Assembly: GCF_905220705.1 (NCBI RefSeq)
Contig: NZ_CAJNAT010000001.1
Coordinates: 372,001 to 436,000 of the forward strand
Direction: 5' to 3'
Length of the DNA stretch: 64,000 nucleotides
Origin: Paraburkholderia domus
GTDB taxonomy: Bacteria > Pseudomonadota > Gammaproteobacteria > Burkholderiales > Burkholderiaceae
Part shown: positions 31,245-45,003 of the stretch, piece by piece
How positions within the stretch are numbered: the first letter of the stretch is position 1
Layout: every line of letters begins with the position of its first letter
Notes under the pieces: generated by a model
Databases searched by the model: none
What the model saw: the letters and a program-made list of their open reading frames with translations, nothing else
What the model was told of the DNA's origin: nothing
Made by a program: the position numbers and the translations under genes

Positions 31245-31625
31245 ATGAACATCCCTACTTCATTGAAGCATTGCGTGCGTTCACTCACCGTGCTGACAGT
31301 CGTCGCCGGCAGCGCCGCGCTTGCGGGCTGCGTGATGGACCCACCGGGCCCATCGCCGATTTATAGCCGCCTACCGGCTGACCAGTCGGGCATGGCCAGC
31401 ACCGCCCGGCCGCTTACGCCTGAAGAACGCGAGCGCTACGATGCGATCGACCGTCAGGTGCTGTCGGATCAGAATCAGGCCATCGCCGCCGAGAACGCAG
31501 CTCAAGCGTACTCACGTTATTACTCGCCACCTGTCAGCGTGTACGGCAGTTATTACGGCGGCGGTTGGGGGCACGGCTGGGGTACGGGTGTCGGCGTAGG
31601 TTACTCACCGTACTGGGGCTGGTAA
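31245..31625 (+). CDS. Small glycine/tyrosine-rich lipoprotein of unknown function
   Basis: This 126-residue protein has a lipoprotein signal peptide with LAGC and the lipidated C29. The middle is polar and helical (LTPEERERYDAIDRQV near residues 63-78), and the last 30 residues are rich in tyrosine and glycine (YYGGGWGHGWGTGVGVG). I do not recognise a family. A surface or periplasmic structural role is likely from composition. It is monocistronic or follows hslO after a 165-base gap, and ends at the terminator at 31692-31722. Confidence 0.8.
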   Translation: MNIPTSLKHCVRSLTVLTVVAGSAALAGCVMDPPGPSPIYSRLPADQSGMASTARPLTPEERERYDAIDRQVLSDQNQAIAAENAAQAYSRYYSPPVSVYGSYYGGGWGHGWGTGVGVGYSPYWGW

Positions 31626-31691
31626 GCCGAAGCGGACACCCCGAGACGCCGCGCGGCGATCGAGCCGGGAAGCCGGCGATACAGCCCAAAG

Positions 31692-31722
31692 AAAAAGGCG
31701 CGGTTTTCACCGCGCCTTTTTT
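31692..31722. terminator. Bidirectional terminator
   Basis: An 8-base stem (GGCGCGGT with ACCGCGCC, loop TTTC) has AAAAA on the left and a T-run on the right. It can end the small lipoprotein gene on plus and the pyrG-kdsA-eno-ftsB transcript on minus. Confidence 0.92.
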
Positions 31723-31802
31723 GCGTCCTCTTGTGAGCCTTCACGTTCGCACCAGAGCTTGCTTCCGCATTCCGCCTGCGAGCTCAACCAGCCTGAATAC
31801 AC

Positions 31803-32234
31803 TCAGTGCGTGGCCTTCTTGTCTTTCGTCGCTTTACCACCATGCTTGCGATCCGGCTTCGCGCGCGACTCAGGATTCGGCACCACATGCAGCGGTGCCG
31901 CCGACACCTCACCACGCGTAGACGTGGTCACCGAAGGCGTGTTCGCGCTCGGCAACGGCGCGTTCGGCGAGACGAACTGTACGAACACTTCGCCGTCCTT
32001 CACCATGCCCATTTCGTAACGCGCGCGCTCTTCCACCGCGGCCGTTCCGCTCTGCAAATCCTGGACTTCGCCCTGGATCCGCTCATTGCGCAGCTTCGAA
32101 TCAGTGTTCTTCTGCAGTTGCTGCGCCAGTTGCTGCTGCAACTCATGCACGCGCAACCAGCCGCCATGCCCCCACCAGAGCGGGTACTGGATCAGCGCCA
32201 GTAGAACGATCAGGACAGCAGTGACAAGCCGCAT
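31803..32234 (-). CDS. ftsB: Cell division protein FtsB
   Basis: FtsB is a small bitopic inner-membrane divisome protein that works with FtsL and FtsQ. The 143-residue product has one N-terminal membrane segment (about residues 3-22), a coiled-coil region with [13 protein letters not shown] and the family-typical [19 protein letters not shown] near 75-93. It is longer than the roughly 100-residue E. coli protein because of a C-terminal tail ending in a lysine-rich stretch. The eno-ftsB order is conserved across proteobacteria. Confidence 0.93.
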   Translation of the reverse strand: MRLVTAVLIVLLALIQYPLWWGHGGWLRVHELQQQLAQQLQKNTDSKLRNERIQGEVQDLQSGTAAVEERARYEMGMVKDGEVFVQFVSPNAPLPSANTPSVTTSTRGEVSAAPLHVVPNPESRAKPDRKHGGKATKDKKATH

Positions 32235-32255
32235 GAAGTAAGCACAATAAATACA

Positions 32256-32284
32256 CGCCGCCCTGCGCTATACGCAGGGCGGCG
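32256..32284 (-). other. GC-rich inverted repeat between eno and ftsB
   Basis: A perfect 12-base stem (CGCCGCCCTGCG with CGCAGGGCGGCG, loop CTATA) lies in the gap between the eno stop and the ftsB start. The minus strand after it has no clean T-run, so it may be an attenuator, a processing or stability element, or a weak terminator. Confidence 0.7.
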
Positions 32285-32341
32285 GGGTCAATCAGAAACG
32301 AAGGATAACCGGCTCATCGGTCGGCGCTAGCAAACAAGCCA

Positions 32342-33697
<1,356 letters not shown>

Positions 33698-33798
33698 CTA
33701 CGTGCGCCCTGATGCTTTCGACGACCATTGCGTGCATTCGCCGCGTGCCGACTGAGCCGATTATGCGTGGCAATCGTGACACGCCGCGAACACCTGAA

Positions 33799-36560
<2,762 letters not shown>

Positions 36561-37364
36561 TTAAGCCCCCCGCTCCAGTTCGCGCAACATCCGCTGCACC
36601 GCGCGCGCGGTTTCGAGCGGTTTTTCCATCGGATACAGATGGCTGCCTTCGATCCATTCCACATGGTCGCTCGCCGCGCGGCGCGTGGCTTCCAGACCCG
36701 CCTGACGCACCTCCTTTGAACGCGTGCCGGCGATGAACCCCACCGGCACCGGCGCCCCGCGCGCGAGGCGGGGCCCAAGCGTATGCGGCAAGGTCTTGTA
36801 GATCTGATACTCGGTGCGCCGGTCGAAAGCGAGCGACCGGGCGCCATCGGGCGAGCTCTGCGGGATGCCAAAGTCGATGTAGTCGGACAGCATCCGCTCG
36901 TCCCAGCGCGCGAACGCCGGCTTCGAGTGGAAATGCCGCCACGCCTCCTCGCGACTCGCCCACTGCGTGCGGCGCGTGCGGGTTGCCGCCGCGGGCGACA
37001 GACGCTCGTCGAGTCCGGTCCATTGCGAGACCCGCAGCATGCTACTGCGCCACCCCGCGATCACGGGCGAATCGAGCATCACCACGCCCCTCACCCACTG
37101 CGGCTTTTTCAGCGCGGCCATCAGCGACAGATAACCGCCCAGCGAATGGCCGACCAGCCACACCGGCTGCTCATACGACCGGCCGACGTCATCGAGCAGC
37201 TGCTCGACCAGATGCGGCCAGTCCTGCGTAACCGGATAGCGCGCGTCGTGACCGATGCGCTCGATGGAGCGCAGCTCATAGTCGTCGGCGAGTTCAGCGA
37301 AGATCGTCCGGTACGTCGACGCAGGGAAACCATTCGCGTGCGAGAAGTGGATGATGTTTTTCAA
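36561..37364 (-). CDS. Alpha/beta hydrolase
   Basis: This 267-residue alpha/beta-hydrolase-fold protein starts at a TTG (37364) with KNIIHFSHANGFPASTY. The nucleophile elbow GHSLGG is near residues 72-77, and a C-terminal histidine in EGSHLYPME would complete the triad. The HANGFP oxyanion segment marks a betaproteobacterial and gammaproteobacterial hydrolase group with no known substrate. It lies 106 bases after comEC in the same direction; co-transcription is possible. Confidence 0.86.
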   Translation of the reverse strand: MKNIIHFSHANGFPASTYRTIFAELADDYELRSIERIGHDARYPVTQDWPHLVEQLLDDVGRSYEQPVWLVGHSLGGYLSLMAALKKPQWVRGVVMLDSPVIAGWRSSMLRVSQWTGLDERLSPAAATRTRRTQWASREEAWRHFHSKPAFARWDERMLSDYIDFGIPQSSPDGARSLAFDRRTEYQIYKTLPHTLGPRLARGAPVPVGFIAGTRSKEVRQAGLEATRRAASDHVEWIEGSHLYPMEKPLETARAVQRMLRELERGA

Positions 37365-37470
37365 CTGCGGCTATCTCCGTTCTGTTTTGGCGCGCGGGCC
37401 GGGTTCTGACTTGTCGTGCAGGCTCCGGGCCCGGCGGCGCGTTTGTTCTATCTATGCGGCCGGCAATCCA

Positions 37471-40215
37471 TCATCGATCCATCCAGTAGCGGCGCTGCGT
37501 GTCGCGATAGCGCTCGAGCGTCAGTGCGGCGCCGTTCAGGCCCGGGCCGGCTTCCGCACTCACGCCGGAGCCTCCCTCGCGTCCGATGTGCGGGTTGAGG
37601 CCGGGGCTGAAAGCCGGCTTCACCTCGACCCGCGCCGCACCGTCCACATCGCTGCGCGCAAGCTCGATGCGCCGTGCCGTGTAACGTTCAAACACGCCTG
37701 CATTCGGATGATGAAAACGGTTGCGATAGCCTACCTGAAATAGCGCGACGAGCGGGTCGATAGAATCGAGGAACGGCTCGGTCGACGAGGTCTTGCTCCC
37801 ATGATGCGGCACGATCAGCACCTGGGCACGCAACGCCTCGCGATCCCGCGCGAGCAGGATACGTTCGGTCGGCGCTTCGATGTCCGCCGTCAGCAAGGCT
37901 GTCATGCGCGGCGGCGCCGTTTGACCGTTGCCGGCCTGTATGCTCCCTGCACCCACGCTGGCCTGTGCAAGCGACATGCGCTCCGCATCAGACGGGTTCG
38001 CCATGGCGGGCAGACTCACCTCAGCAGGCAGTGTACTCACCCGCAACACGCAGCAATGCGCATTCGGTTTGCCTTGCAGCGGTCCGGCATCCGGCCAGAG
38101 CATCGCGAATTCGACGCCGTCCCACTGCCAGCGCTGTCCCGCCGCACAGGGCAGCGTGTCCGCGCCGCGTTGCCTGGCGTTCAACCACAGCGGATTCGCC
38201 GGCGCCAATGCCGCCACCATTTGACGTACCTCGATCGCGTCCAGTACAGCCGGTGCGCCGCCCGAGTGGTCGGAGTCGGCGTGGCTGATAATCAGCGTAT
38301 CGAGCGCCGTGACGCCGTGCGCCTGCAAAAACGGCACGACAACCCGTTCGCCCGCATGCGTCGATTCCGGCCCCGGTCCGGTGTCGAACAGCAGTGCGTG
38401 ATGCGCGGTTTCGACCAGCACCGAGGTGCCTTGCCCAACGTCGAGCGCCGTCAGACGGAAGCTGCCATACGGAGGGCCGGGCGGCGCCGGCATCAGAAGC
38501 GGCAGCCACGTGAGCGGCGCGGCCCAGCGCAGCGGCCAGCCACGCGGCGCCAGACACCAGAGCACGCCGACCGCCGCCGCGGCGAGCGTCCACGCGCCTG
38601 GTTGCGGCAATCGCCAGAGCGTCCACGCCGGACCGGACAACATCTGGAGGCCTGTGGCCAGCAGGTCGAGCAAGGCGTGAGCGGTGCGAAAGGTGTAGAC
38701 ATCAAATGGCGCGGGCAACGCGACGCCCGCCAGTACCGCCGGCGTCACCAACAGGCTCACCCATGGAATCGCGAAGGCATTCGCGAGCGGGCCAATCAAC
38801 GGAATCTGCGCGAACCAGTAGACGGTGAGCGGCGCAAGCGCAACGGTCACCGCGAACTGCACATGCGCGGCACCGCGCAGGCGTTCACCGAAAGCGCGAA
38901 TGCGGCGGCACAGACCGGACCACAGGCGCGAGAGCCTTGTCGGTGTCACGCCGCCTTCGTCCTCTTCGTCGCGACGCTGCTCATGATCCTGCACACGGGG
39001 CTGTCCCGACATCGCGAACAGAATCGCCGCCACCGCACAGAACGACAGCCAGAATCCCGCCGATACGACCGCCCACGGATCAATCAGCAGCACCAACCCC
39101 AACGCCCACGCCAGCACCACCGATCGGGCGACGTTACGCCCGCTGATAAACGCAAGCGCCACCACACCCGCCATCCACAGCGCACGCTGCGCAGGCACAT
39201 TGAAACCGGCCAACGCCGCATGCAACCCGGCGAACAACGCGCCGGCCGTCACCGCGACGACCTGCGCGGGCAGCACCAACGGCCAGTTGCGACCGATGAA
39301 CCCCGAGCGCCGCCACACCGCACCGGCGAGCCACGCCGCAAGGCCCGCGACAAAGCCAATATGCAAGCCCGAAATCGCCACCAGATGACTTGTGCCCGTG
39401 CCGCGCATCAGCAGCCAGTCGGCCGCGCTGACTTCATCCTGCGCGCCGATCGCGAGCGCCACCACGATCCCACGATGCGGTGCGCCGGCGAGCACCGCGT
39501 TGATGCGCGCACGCAGCGCGGCGCGCCAGCGATCGACCGTCACGCCGACGCCACGCGCATTGCCCGGCAAACGCACCGCGTGAGCCGGTGTACTCACATA
39601 GCCGGTGGCGCGCACATTGCGCGCGAGCAAACCGGCTTCGGCATCTCGCACCCCGAAATTCGCATTGCCATGCGGGCGTTTGAGCCGCACGCTCAGACGC
39701 CAGCGCGCGCCCGGTTCGAGCGACGGTGCGGGCGCATCGTCGGCAATCCAAGACAGTTGAATCACACGCGGAAAAACGGCAATCGGCGCATCCGCTGACT
39801 CGACTTCGAATAGGAAACGTGCGCCCTTTTCATCGCGTGACGGCAGCCCCTTGATACTGCCAACGACGTCGATATCGCGCCCTTCCCAGGCGCTCGGCAA
39901 GCTCACCGCGAGTCGCGTTTCAGCACGCCAGGCGGCATAACCAAAGCCCGCACATAAGGCCGCAATCCACAACGCCCCCCAACCGACCCATGAACGCACG
40001 CGTGCGCTGAACAAGACGCGGCACGCGCGCGACCTTACAACTACCCCATGGGCGTCCGCGATCACAGAAGCACCGCGACGCAAGCCCCATGCCGCTATAG
40101 GAATCGCAACGCACCCAACCAGTACCAGCCCGCACCACACACCCCAATCCGGCAACGCCGCCTGCCGCTGCAGCCAGATCACCCCCAACGCAAACCCGCC
40201 CCACCATGCCCGCAT
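37471..40215 (-). CDS. comEC: DNA internalization-related competence protein ComEC/Rec2
   Basis: ComEC forms the inner-membrane channel for single-stranded DNA in natural transformation. The product, 914 residues from the ATG at 40215, has an N-terminal DUF4131 region with membrane helices, the Competence domain of multiple membrane segments (about 230-520), and a C-terminal metallo-beta-lactamase domain with the motif HADSDH at residues 645-650, thought to degrade the non-transforming strand. The ATG is preceded by GGAGG; a GTG at 40263 extends the frame. Presence of comEC alone does not prove competence, since pilus and regulatory genes are not in this window. Confidence 0.95.
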   Translation of the reverse strand: MRAWWGGFALGVIWLQRQAALPDWGVWCGLVLVGCVAIPIAAWGLRRGASVIADAHGVVVRSRACRVLFSARVRSWVGWGALWIAALCAGFGYAAWRAETRLAVSLPSAWEGRDIDVVGSIKGLPSRDEKGARFLFEVESADAPIAVFPRVIQLSWIADDAPAPSLEPGARWRLSVRLKRPHGNANFGVRDAEAGLLARNVRATGYVSTPAHAVRLPGNARGVGVTVDRWRAALRARINAVLAGAPHRGIVVALAIGAQDEVSAADWLLMRGTGTSHLVAISGLHIGFVAGLAAWLAGAVWRRSGFIGRNWPLVLPAQVVAVTAGALFAGLHAALAGFNVPAQRALWMAGVVALAFISGRNVARSVVLAWALGLVLLIDPWAVVSAGFWLSFCAVAAILFAMSGQPRVQDHEQRRDEEDEGGVTPTRLSRLWSGLCRRIRAFGERLRGAAHVQFAVTVALAPLTVYWFAQIPLIGPLANAFAIPWVSLLVTPAVLAGVALPAPFDVYTFRTAHALLDLLATGLQMLSGPAWTLWRLPQPGAWTLAAAAVGVLWCLAPRGWPLRWAAPLTWLPLLMPAPPGPPYGSFRLTALDVGQGTSVLVETAHHALLFDTGPGPESTHAGERVVVPFLQAHGVTALDTLIISHADSDHSGGAPAVLDAIEVRQMVAALAPANPLWLNARQRGADTLPCAAGQRWQWDGVEFAMLWPDAGPLQGKPNAHCCVLRVSTLPAEVSLPAMANPSDAERMSLAQASVGAGSIQAGNGQTAPPRMTALLTADIEAPTERILLARDREALRAQVLIVPHHGSKTSSTEPFLDSIDPLVALFQVGYRNRFHHPNAGVFERYTARRIELARSDVDGAARVEVKPAFSPGLNPHIGREGGSGVSAEAGPGLNGAALTLERYRDTQRRYWMDR

Positions 40216-40336
40216 CCGCCCTCCGCACCTTCCGCCCAGCAAACGCCGGACAGCGCAACGCACAGCGAGCAGGCGTCAGCAGGCCCGCCGGGCGTGTGTT
40301 CCGCCCGGCGCGAACCACTCAAACCATCGCGTTCAA

Positions 40337-41125
40337 TTATGCAGAGGAAAGTGCGAGCCGCGGCAGCGCGGCGAGCGCGTTAGCCGTTGTGCCTAGGGCG
40401 GCTTCGTCAGCGGTCATGCCGCGCAGTTGCGCGAGACCCGCGCCAATGGCCGGAATCTGGTCTGGCGAGTTGCGCTGCTTATACATCCAGGAAGGAGCGA
40501 TGTCGGGCGCGTCGGTCTCGACAACCAGCGCGTCGAACGGCAATTGCCCGGCAAGTCGACGGATTTGCCGCGCCCGCTCGAAGGTCAGATTGCCGCCGAA
40601 GCCGAGATGCATGCCCTGGTCGATATACGCCTGAGCCTGCTGGAAACTACCGTTGAAGGCGTGTGCGATGCCGCGATGAATCTGATGCCGCCGCAGCCCT
40701 TTGATCACCTGATCCTGCGATTTGCGCACGTGGCAAATCACCGGCAGATCGAATTCGCGCGCCAGTTGAAGTTGACCGTTATAGAAGAACTGCTGGCGCG
40801 CATCGTCGAGACCTTCGACGAAATAGTCGAGGCCGATCTCGCCGATGCCGACGAACAGCGGATCGTCGAGACTCGCCTCGATTTCCATGCGCAGCAGTTC
40901 GAGATCGCGCTCCTCTGCGCCCGGCGTGAAGAGCGGATGGATGCCGAGTGCATACGCGCCGCCGTCGACGCGGTGCGCGAGTTCACGCACCGTCGTGAAA
41001 TTCTCGCGGCCGACCGACGGAATCACGATCCGCCCCACACCTGCTTGACGCGCCGCATGAGCGACTTCGTCGCGGTCGGCGTTGAATTCCGAAGCGTCGA
41101 GATGGCAGTGCGTATCGATCCACAT
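40337..41125 (-). CDS. TatD-family metal-dependent hydrolase
   Basis: This 262-residue TIM-barrel hydrolase opens with the metal-binding motif DTHCHLD at residues 4-10 and has further ligands in GIGEIGLDYF near 88-97 and in VETDAPD near 200. TatD proteins are 3'-5' DNases and D-aminoacyl or other metal-dependent hydrolases; this one could belong to the TatD or YcfH/YjjV branch. The ATG at 41125 with GAGG upstream is preferred over a GTG at 41158. It lies 47 bases after lolD. Confidence 0.92.
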   Translation of the reverse strand: MWIDTHCHLDASEFNADRDEVAHAARQAGVGRIVIPSVGRENFTTVRELAHRVDGGAYALGIHPLFTPGAEERDLELLRMEIEASLDDPLFVGIGEIGLDYFVEGLDDARQQFFYNGQLQLAREFDLPVICHVRKSQDQVIKGLRRHQIHRGIAHAFNGSFQQAQAYIDQGMHLGFGGNLTFERARQIRRLAGQLPFDALVVETDAPDIAPSWMYKQRNSPDQIPAIGAGLAQLRGMTADEAALGTTANALAALPRLALSSA

Positions 41126-41172
41126 GGCGCGCCTCGCTAGCGGCAGAGCATCGCTCACGTTCCGCGCGGTGA

Positions 41173-41916
41173 TTAGACCGGCACCGGCAGTTCTTCGTGC
41201 AACACGCCATCGCGCAACCGCATGATCCGGTCACAACGTCCGGCCAGCTCCGGATCGTGCGTGACGATCACGAAGCTGGTATCGAACGTTTGCGACAGTT
41301 CGAGCATCAGGTTGAACACGGTGTCGGCGGTGCCGCCGTCCAGATTGCCGGTGGGTTCGTCGGCGAGTACGCACGCGGGCTTCGTCACCAGCGCCCGCGC
41401 GATCGCGACACGTTGACGCTCGCCGCCCGACAGCTCACCCGGACGATGCTTCGCGCGATGCCCCATACCGACGCGCTCCAGCACCGCGAGCGCTTCGCGC
41501 CGCGCGGCTTCGGTCGTCATGCGGCGAATCCGCAGCGGCATGGCGACATTGTCGAGCGCGGTGAATTCCGGCAGCAGATGGTGGAACTGGTACACGAAAC
41601 CGAGTGCGCGATTGCGCAGGTCGTTGCGCTCGCGCTCGGAGAGCTTCGTAAACGGCTTGCCCATCACCGAGACATGGCCCGCGCTCGGATCGTCGAGACC
41701 GCCGAGCACATGCAGCAGCGTGCTCTTGCCGGAACCCGACGCGCCGACGATCGCCAGCTTTTCGCCGCGCCGGACATTCAGTTGTGCGTTGTTGAGGACC
41801 TGCACATTGAGGCCGCCCTGCACGAACGCCTTCGAAATGCCGGTTGCTTCCAGCACATAGGGATGCAGCGCGGTGTCTTCAGAGGCCATGGATACGCTAG
41901 TGGAACGGTCATTCAT
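41173..41916 (-). CDS. lolD: Lipoprotein-releasing ABC transporter ATP-binding protein LolD
   Basis: LolD powers release of outer-membrane lipoproteins from the inner membrane to the carrier LolA. The 247-residue product has the Walker A motif GASGSGKST, the Q-loop FHHLLPEF typical of the LolD/MacB group, the signature LSGGERQR and Walker [12 protein letters not shown]. The ATG at 41916 lies inside the end of lolC, an overlap of eight bases, so translation of the two is coupled. Confidence 0.97.
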   Translation of the reverse strand: MNDRSTSVSMASEDTALHPYVLEATGISKAFVQGGLNVQVLNNAQLNVRRGEKLAIVGASGSGKSTLLHVLGGLDDPSAGHVSVMGKPFTKLSERERNDLRNRALGFVYQFHHLLPEFTALDNVAMPLRIRRMTTEAARREALAVLERVGMGHRAKHRPGELSGGERQRVAIARALVTKPACVLADEPTGNLDGGTADTVFNLMLELSQTFDTSFVIVTHDPELAGRCDRIMRLRDGVLHEELPVPV

Positions 41917-43162
41917 AGCGCAGTGCCTCCGCAGGACGGACTTTCGCACCACGCCAGCTCGGATAAAGGGTCGCCAGCGCCGACATCGCAAACGCGATGA
42001 GGCCGATCCGCGCCACGTCGGCGGGAATCAGTTCGGACGGCAGTTCGCTGATGAAATACACGGACGGCGGCAGGAACTGCACGCCGAGCAGATGTTCGAT
42101 CATCGGCACGAGCCACGGAATGCTCCACGCGATCAGACAGCCGAGCGCGACGCCGGTCGCCGTGCCGATAAAGCCGATCGTCACGCCCTGCACCACGAAT
42201 ATCTTCATGATCGAGCCGGGCTGCGCGCCGAGTGTGCGCAGAATCGCGATGTCGGCCTGCTTGTTGGTCACCGTCATCACCAGCGACGACACCAGATTGA
42301 ACGCCGCCACCGCGATGATCAACGTGAGGATGATGAACATCATGCGTTTTTCGATCTGCACCGCCGAGAACCAGGTCTTGTTCTGCTGGGTCCAGTCGCG
42401 GATGTACAGATCGCCAGACAGGCTGCGCGCCAGTTGATGCGCGACCTCCGGCGCCCGCTGCATGTCCGTCAGCCGCAGCCGCACGCCGGTCGGCGCGGAT
42501 AGCCGGAACAGCGCCTCTGCGTCCTTGATGTTGATCAGCGCGAGCGTGCTGTCGTATTCGTAATGCCCCGACTCGAAGATGCCCACCACCGTGAACTGTT
42601 TCAGCCGCGGCAGCATGCCGGCGGGCGTGATCGTGCCTTCAGGCGCAACCAGTGTGATCTTGTCGTTGACCGTTACGCCGAGATTGGTGGCGAGGTCCGC
42701 GCCCAGCACGATGCCGAAGTCGCCCGGCACGAGGTCGGTCAGCTTGCCGCCCTTCATTTCCTTACCGATGTCGGAAACTTCAGGCTCGAGCGTCGGTTCG
42801 ACGCCGCGCAGCGCCACGCCGCTCACGGCGTCCTGGCGCGTGAGCAACGCCTGCGCGTCGACATACGGCGCCGCGCCGATCACTTCCTTGTTCTGGCGGG
42901 CTTCCTTGGCGGTCAACTGCCAGTCGGGCATCGACCCGGTCGGCGAAAAGATTTCGACGTGCGCCAGCACTGACAGCATCCGGTCACGCACCTCTTTCTG
43001 GAAACCGTTCATCACGGACAACACGACGATCAGCGCCGCGACGCCGAGCGCGATGCCCGACATCGAGACCAGCGCGATGAATGAAATGAAGCCGTTACCG
43101 GTCGTGCGTTTGCCGGCGCGGGTGTAGCGCCAGCCAATCTGCCATTCGTAGGGAAATTTCAA
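41909..43162 (-). CDS. lolC: Lipoprotein-releasing ABC transporter permease LolC/LolE family
   Basis: This 417-residue inner-membrane permease has the MacB/FtsX layout: a first membrane helix at about residues 25-47, a large periplasmic domain, and three C-terminal membrane helices (about 275-300, 320-350 and 380-405). The start is probably the TTG at 43162, giving the family-typical [19 protein letters not shown]. Only one permease gene is present beside lolD, unlike the lolC/lolE pair of E. coli, so a homodimeric (LolF-type) permease is likely. A long inverted repeat lies about 50 bases upstream. Confidence 0.95.
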   Translation of the reverse strand: MKFPYEWQIGWRYTRAGKRTTGNGFISFIALVSMSGIALGVAALIVVLSVMNGFQKEVRDRMLSVLAHVEIFSPTGSMPDWQLTAKEARQNKEVIGAAPYVDAQALLTRQDAVSGVALRGVEPTLEPEVSDIGKEMKGGKLTDLVPGDFGIVLGADLATNLGVTVNDKITLVAPEGTITPAGMLPRLKQFTVVGIFESGHYEYDSTLALINIKDAEALFRLSAPTGVRLRLTDMQRAPEVAHQLARSLSGDLYIRDWTQQNKTWFSAVQIEKRMMFIILTLIIAVAAFNLVSSLVMTVTNKQADIAILRTLGAQPGSIMKIFVVQGVTIGFIGTATGVALGCLIAWSIPWLVPMIEHLLGVQFLPPSVYFISELPSELIPADVARIGLIAFAMSALATLYPSWRGAKVRPAEALRYE

Positions 43163-43210
43163 GCGAATCCTTTTCTGCGTTCTTCGTCTGCTCCCGGGCC
43201 TTTTGCAGGA

Positions 43211-43248
43211 CATGACGGCGGCAACTTGCAGTTGTCGCCCCTGTCATG
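43211..43248 (-). other. Long inverted repeat upstream of lolC
   Basis: CATGAC plus GGCGGCAAC pair with GTTGTCGCC and GTCATG across a TTGCA loop, with one G-U pair and a three-base bulge, giving a 15-pair stem. It lies 49 bases before the lolC start codon. No T-run follows on minus, so it looks more like a leader structure or processing element than a simple terminator. The rest of the 308-base gap (43163-43470) shows no gene. Confidence 0.65.
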
Positions 43249-43470
43249 CGGCCTGAGCATCGTGATCATTGGTGTCGCGGCAACCCGGATGGTTCCGGTA
43301 TGACGTTCCGTTGGCCTCGGGACCCTCAGCTCGGGGCTCTCAGCAAACCCCGCGCCACCGAAGCCGCCGCCCCACCGGGGCTGCCACTGCCGTCAATCAA
43401 GCGCGAAGTTTGCCATACAATGCCGCGCCCCCGCGCAAAGGCATTGCACACGGAGCTCGCGGCCAGCACC

Positions 43471-43716
43471 CTAGCGCAAGTTGTAGCGGCTCCTCAGATC
43501 ATTGATGATCCCGGCCGCCTGGCTGGTCGCGACTTCGCGAACTTCCGCGTCTTTACGGTCGCGATGCAGGTGGGTGATATCCCAGTTGCAGCCTTCCTCG
43601 TCTTCGACGGTCTCGTGGAATCCGGTCGGAATCCAGCCAGCCGTGGCCGGATTGGCGTCGAGCGCTTGCACGACCAATCCAAGCAGTTCCTGCTCGGTTT
43701 TCAGTTCACGCGGCAT
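43471..43716 (-). CDS. Small protein of unknown function
   Basis: This 81-residue acidic protein starts at an ATG (43716) with GAGGGAGA a few bases upstream. It is soluble in character with no membrane segment: MPRELKTEQELLGLVVQAL, then a central WIPTGF and GCNWDITHLH, and a helical C-terminus ending SRYNLR. I do not recognise the family. Good ribosome-binding site and even codon use support a real gene. It stands divergent from the plus-strand gene at 43848. Confidence 0.65.
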   Translation of the reverse strand: MPRELKTEQELLGLVVQALDANPATAGWIPTGFHETVEDEEGCNWDITHLHRDRKDAEVREVATSQAAGIINDLRSRYNLR

Positions 43717-43847
43717 GCCGGTCTCCCTCGTCATGTGCGCGGTGCCGCCGCGCTCGGCTGCTGCCATCGACGGGGTTCGGGTGCGATGTCCGAATCCGCC
43801 GATATGGTCTGAATACTCGCACTCTTTGCCCTACAATGCGCAGCATC

Positions 43848-44975
43848 ATGCACGCCAACCGTCTTCATCTTCTCCTGCCCTTCGCGCTGCCCGCCGCAGC
43901 GGACGCCTCCACCGCCCTGCACGACATCCAGAGTCCGGCCCTCGACCGGCTGATCGCCCGCGCGACGCTGGTCGAACGGGTGATCGGCGAAGATTTTCAG
44001 CGCACGCTGCCGCACGAGCGCTGGGTGGCGCGCCAGTTCGGCGCGCTACCCAGCGGCGCGGCGGCCGCCGACGAAGCGCCGCTTGCCCCGTACATGCTGC
44101 GCGCCGACGGCGGCGAGCCCGGCAATGCCACGTGGGCCTGCGTGCAACCGGTGCACGTGCGCATCGCGCACGACCATCTGATACTGATCGATCCGGCCTC
44201 GCTCGAATTGTCCGATGACGAAGCCAGCGTGCTGCTGGCGGTCGCCCAGCCCTTGATCGAGGAGCTCGGCGTGCGAATCGAAGCGCCGAAGCCCACACGC
44301 TGGTATTTGTCGGGCGACGGCTTCGGCACGCTGGCCGGGGCGTCGCCGTTGCGCGCAAGCGGGCGCAACATTGAAATCTGGCTGCCGCACGAGGCCCATT
44401 CCGGCGAGCGTTCCCGCGCCTGGATGAAGCTGCAGAACGAAGTGCAGATGGCGTGGTTCGAGCATCCCATCAATGAAGCGCGCGAGGCACGTGGCCTGCC
44501 GGCCGTCAACTCGATCTGGTTTCACGCGCAGGGCGCGGCACAGCCAGTCAAGAGCCCGTTCGCGCGGGTGTTCTCCGACGCGGCGGCCACACGCGGTCTC
44601 GCCATGACGGCCGGCGTTGCAACCGCGGCGGCGCCGACCTCGTTCGCGGCACTACCGGCGGTGGGTTCGGGTGGCGCTTCGGGCGGGTCGTCCGCGGCCA
44701 ACACAAACGCCGACGCCAACAGCGCCACGCTGGTCGAACTCGATCCCTTCTCCGCGCCCTACATCCAGCAGGACTGGGCGCGCTGGAATGACGCCTTCGC
44801 CGCGTTGCAGACCGACTGGCTCGAACCGGCGCTGGAAGCGTTGCAGTCGGGGCAGCTCGGCGAACTCGGCCTGACGCTGTGCGGCGACACCGGCTCGGTG
44901 ACGCTCACGGTCACGCGCGGCGATCTGCGCAAATTCTGGCGGCGGCGCGTGCTCGCCTCGCTTTTCATCGAATGA
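43848..44975 (+). CDS. Conserved protein of unknown function (COG4255-like)
   Basis: This 375-residue protein resembles the betaproteobacterial family sometimes labelled phosphoglycerate mutase (COG4255-type). Conserved-looking parts are WACVQPVHVRIAHDHLIL near residues 91-108, the WYLSGDGFG stretch near 144-152, and VNSIWFHAQGA near 220-230. An alanine/serine-rich insertion separates the C-terminal part. I see no catalytic motif of true phosphoglycerate mutases, so I do not assign an activity. It ends 28 bases before recJ and is probably co-transcribed with it. The upstream ATG at 43836 is an alternative start. Confidence 0.8.
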   Translation: MHANRLHLLLPFALPAAADASTALHDIQSPALDRLIARATLVERVIGEDFQRTLPHERWVARQFGALPSGAAAADEAPLAPYMLRADGGEPGNATWACVQPVHVRIAHDHLILIDPASLELSDDEASVLLAVAQPLIEELGVRIEAPKPTRWYLSGDGFGTLAGASPLRASGRNIEIWLPHEAHSGERSRAWMKLQNEVQMAWFEHPINEAREARGLPAVNSIWFHAQGAAQPVKSPFARVFSDAAATRGLAMTAGVATAAAPTSFAALPAVGSGGASGGSSAANTNADANSATLVELDPFSAPYIQQDWARWNDAFAALQTDWLEPALEALQSGQLGELGLTLCGDTGSVTLTVTRGDLRKFWRRRVLASLFIE

Positions 44976-45003
44976 CCTATCGAATGATCCACGGCCTTTC
45001 CGA

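Noticed and set aside
37801..39798. A 665-residue open frame opposite comEC
   Set aside because: It is antisense to comEC, rich in Arg, His and Gln, and without domains.
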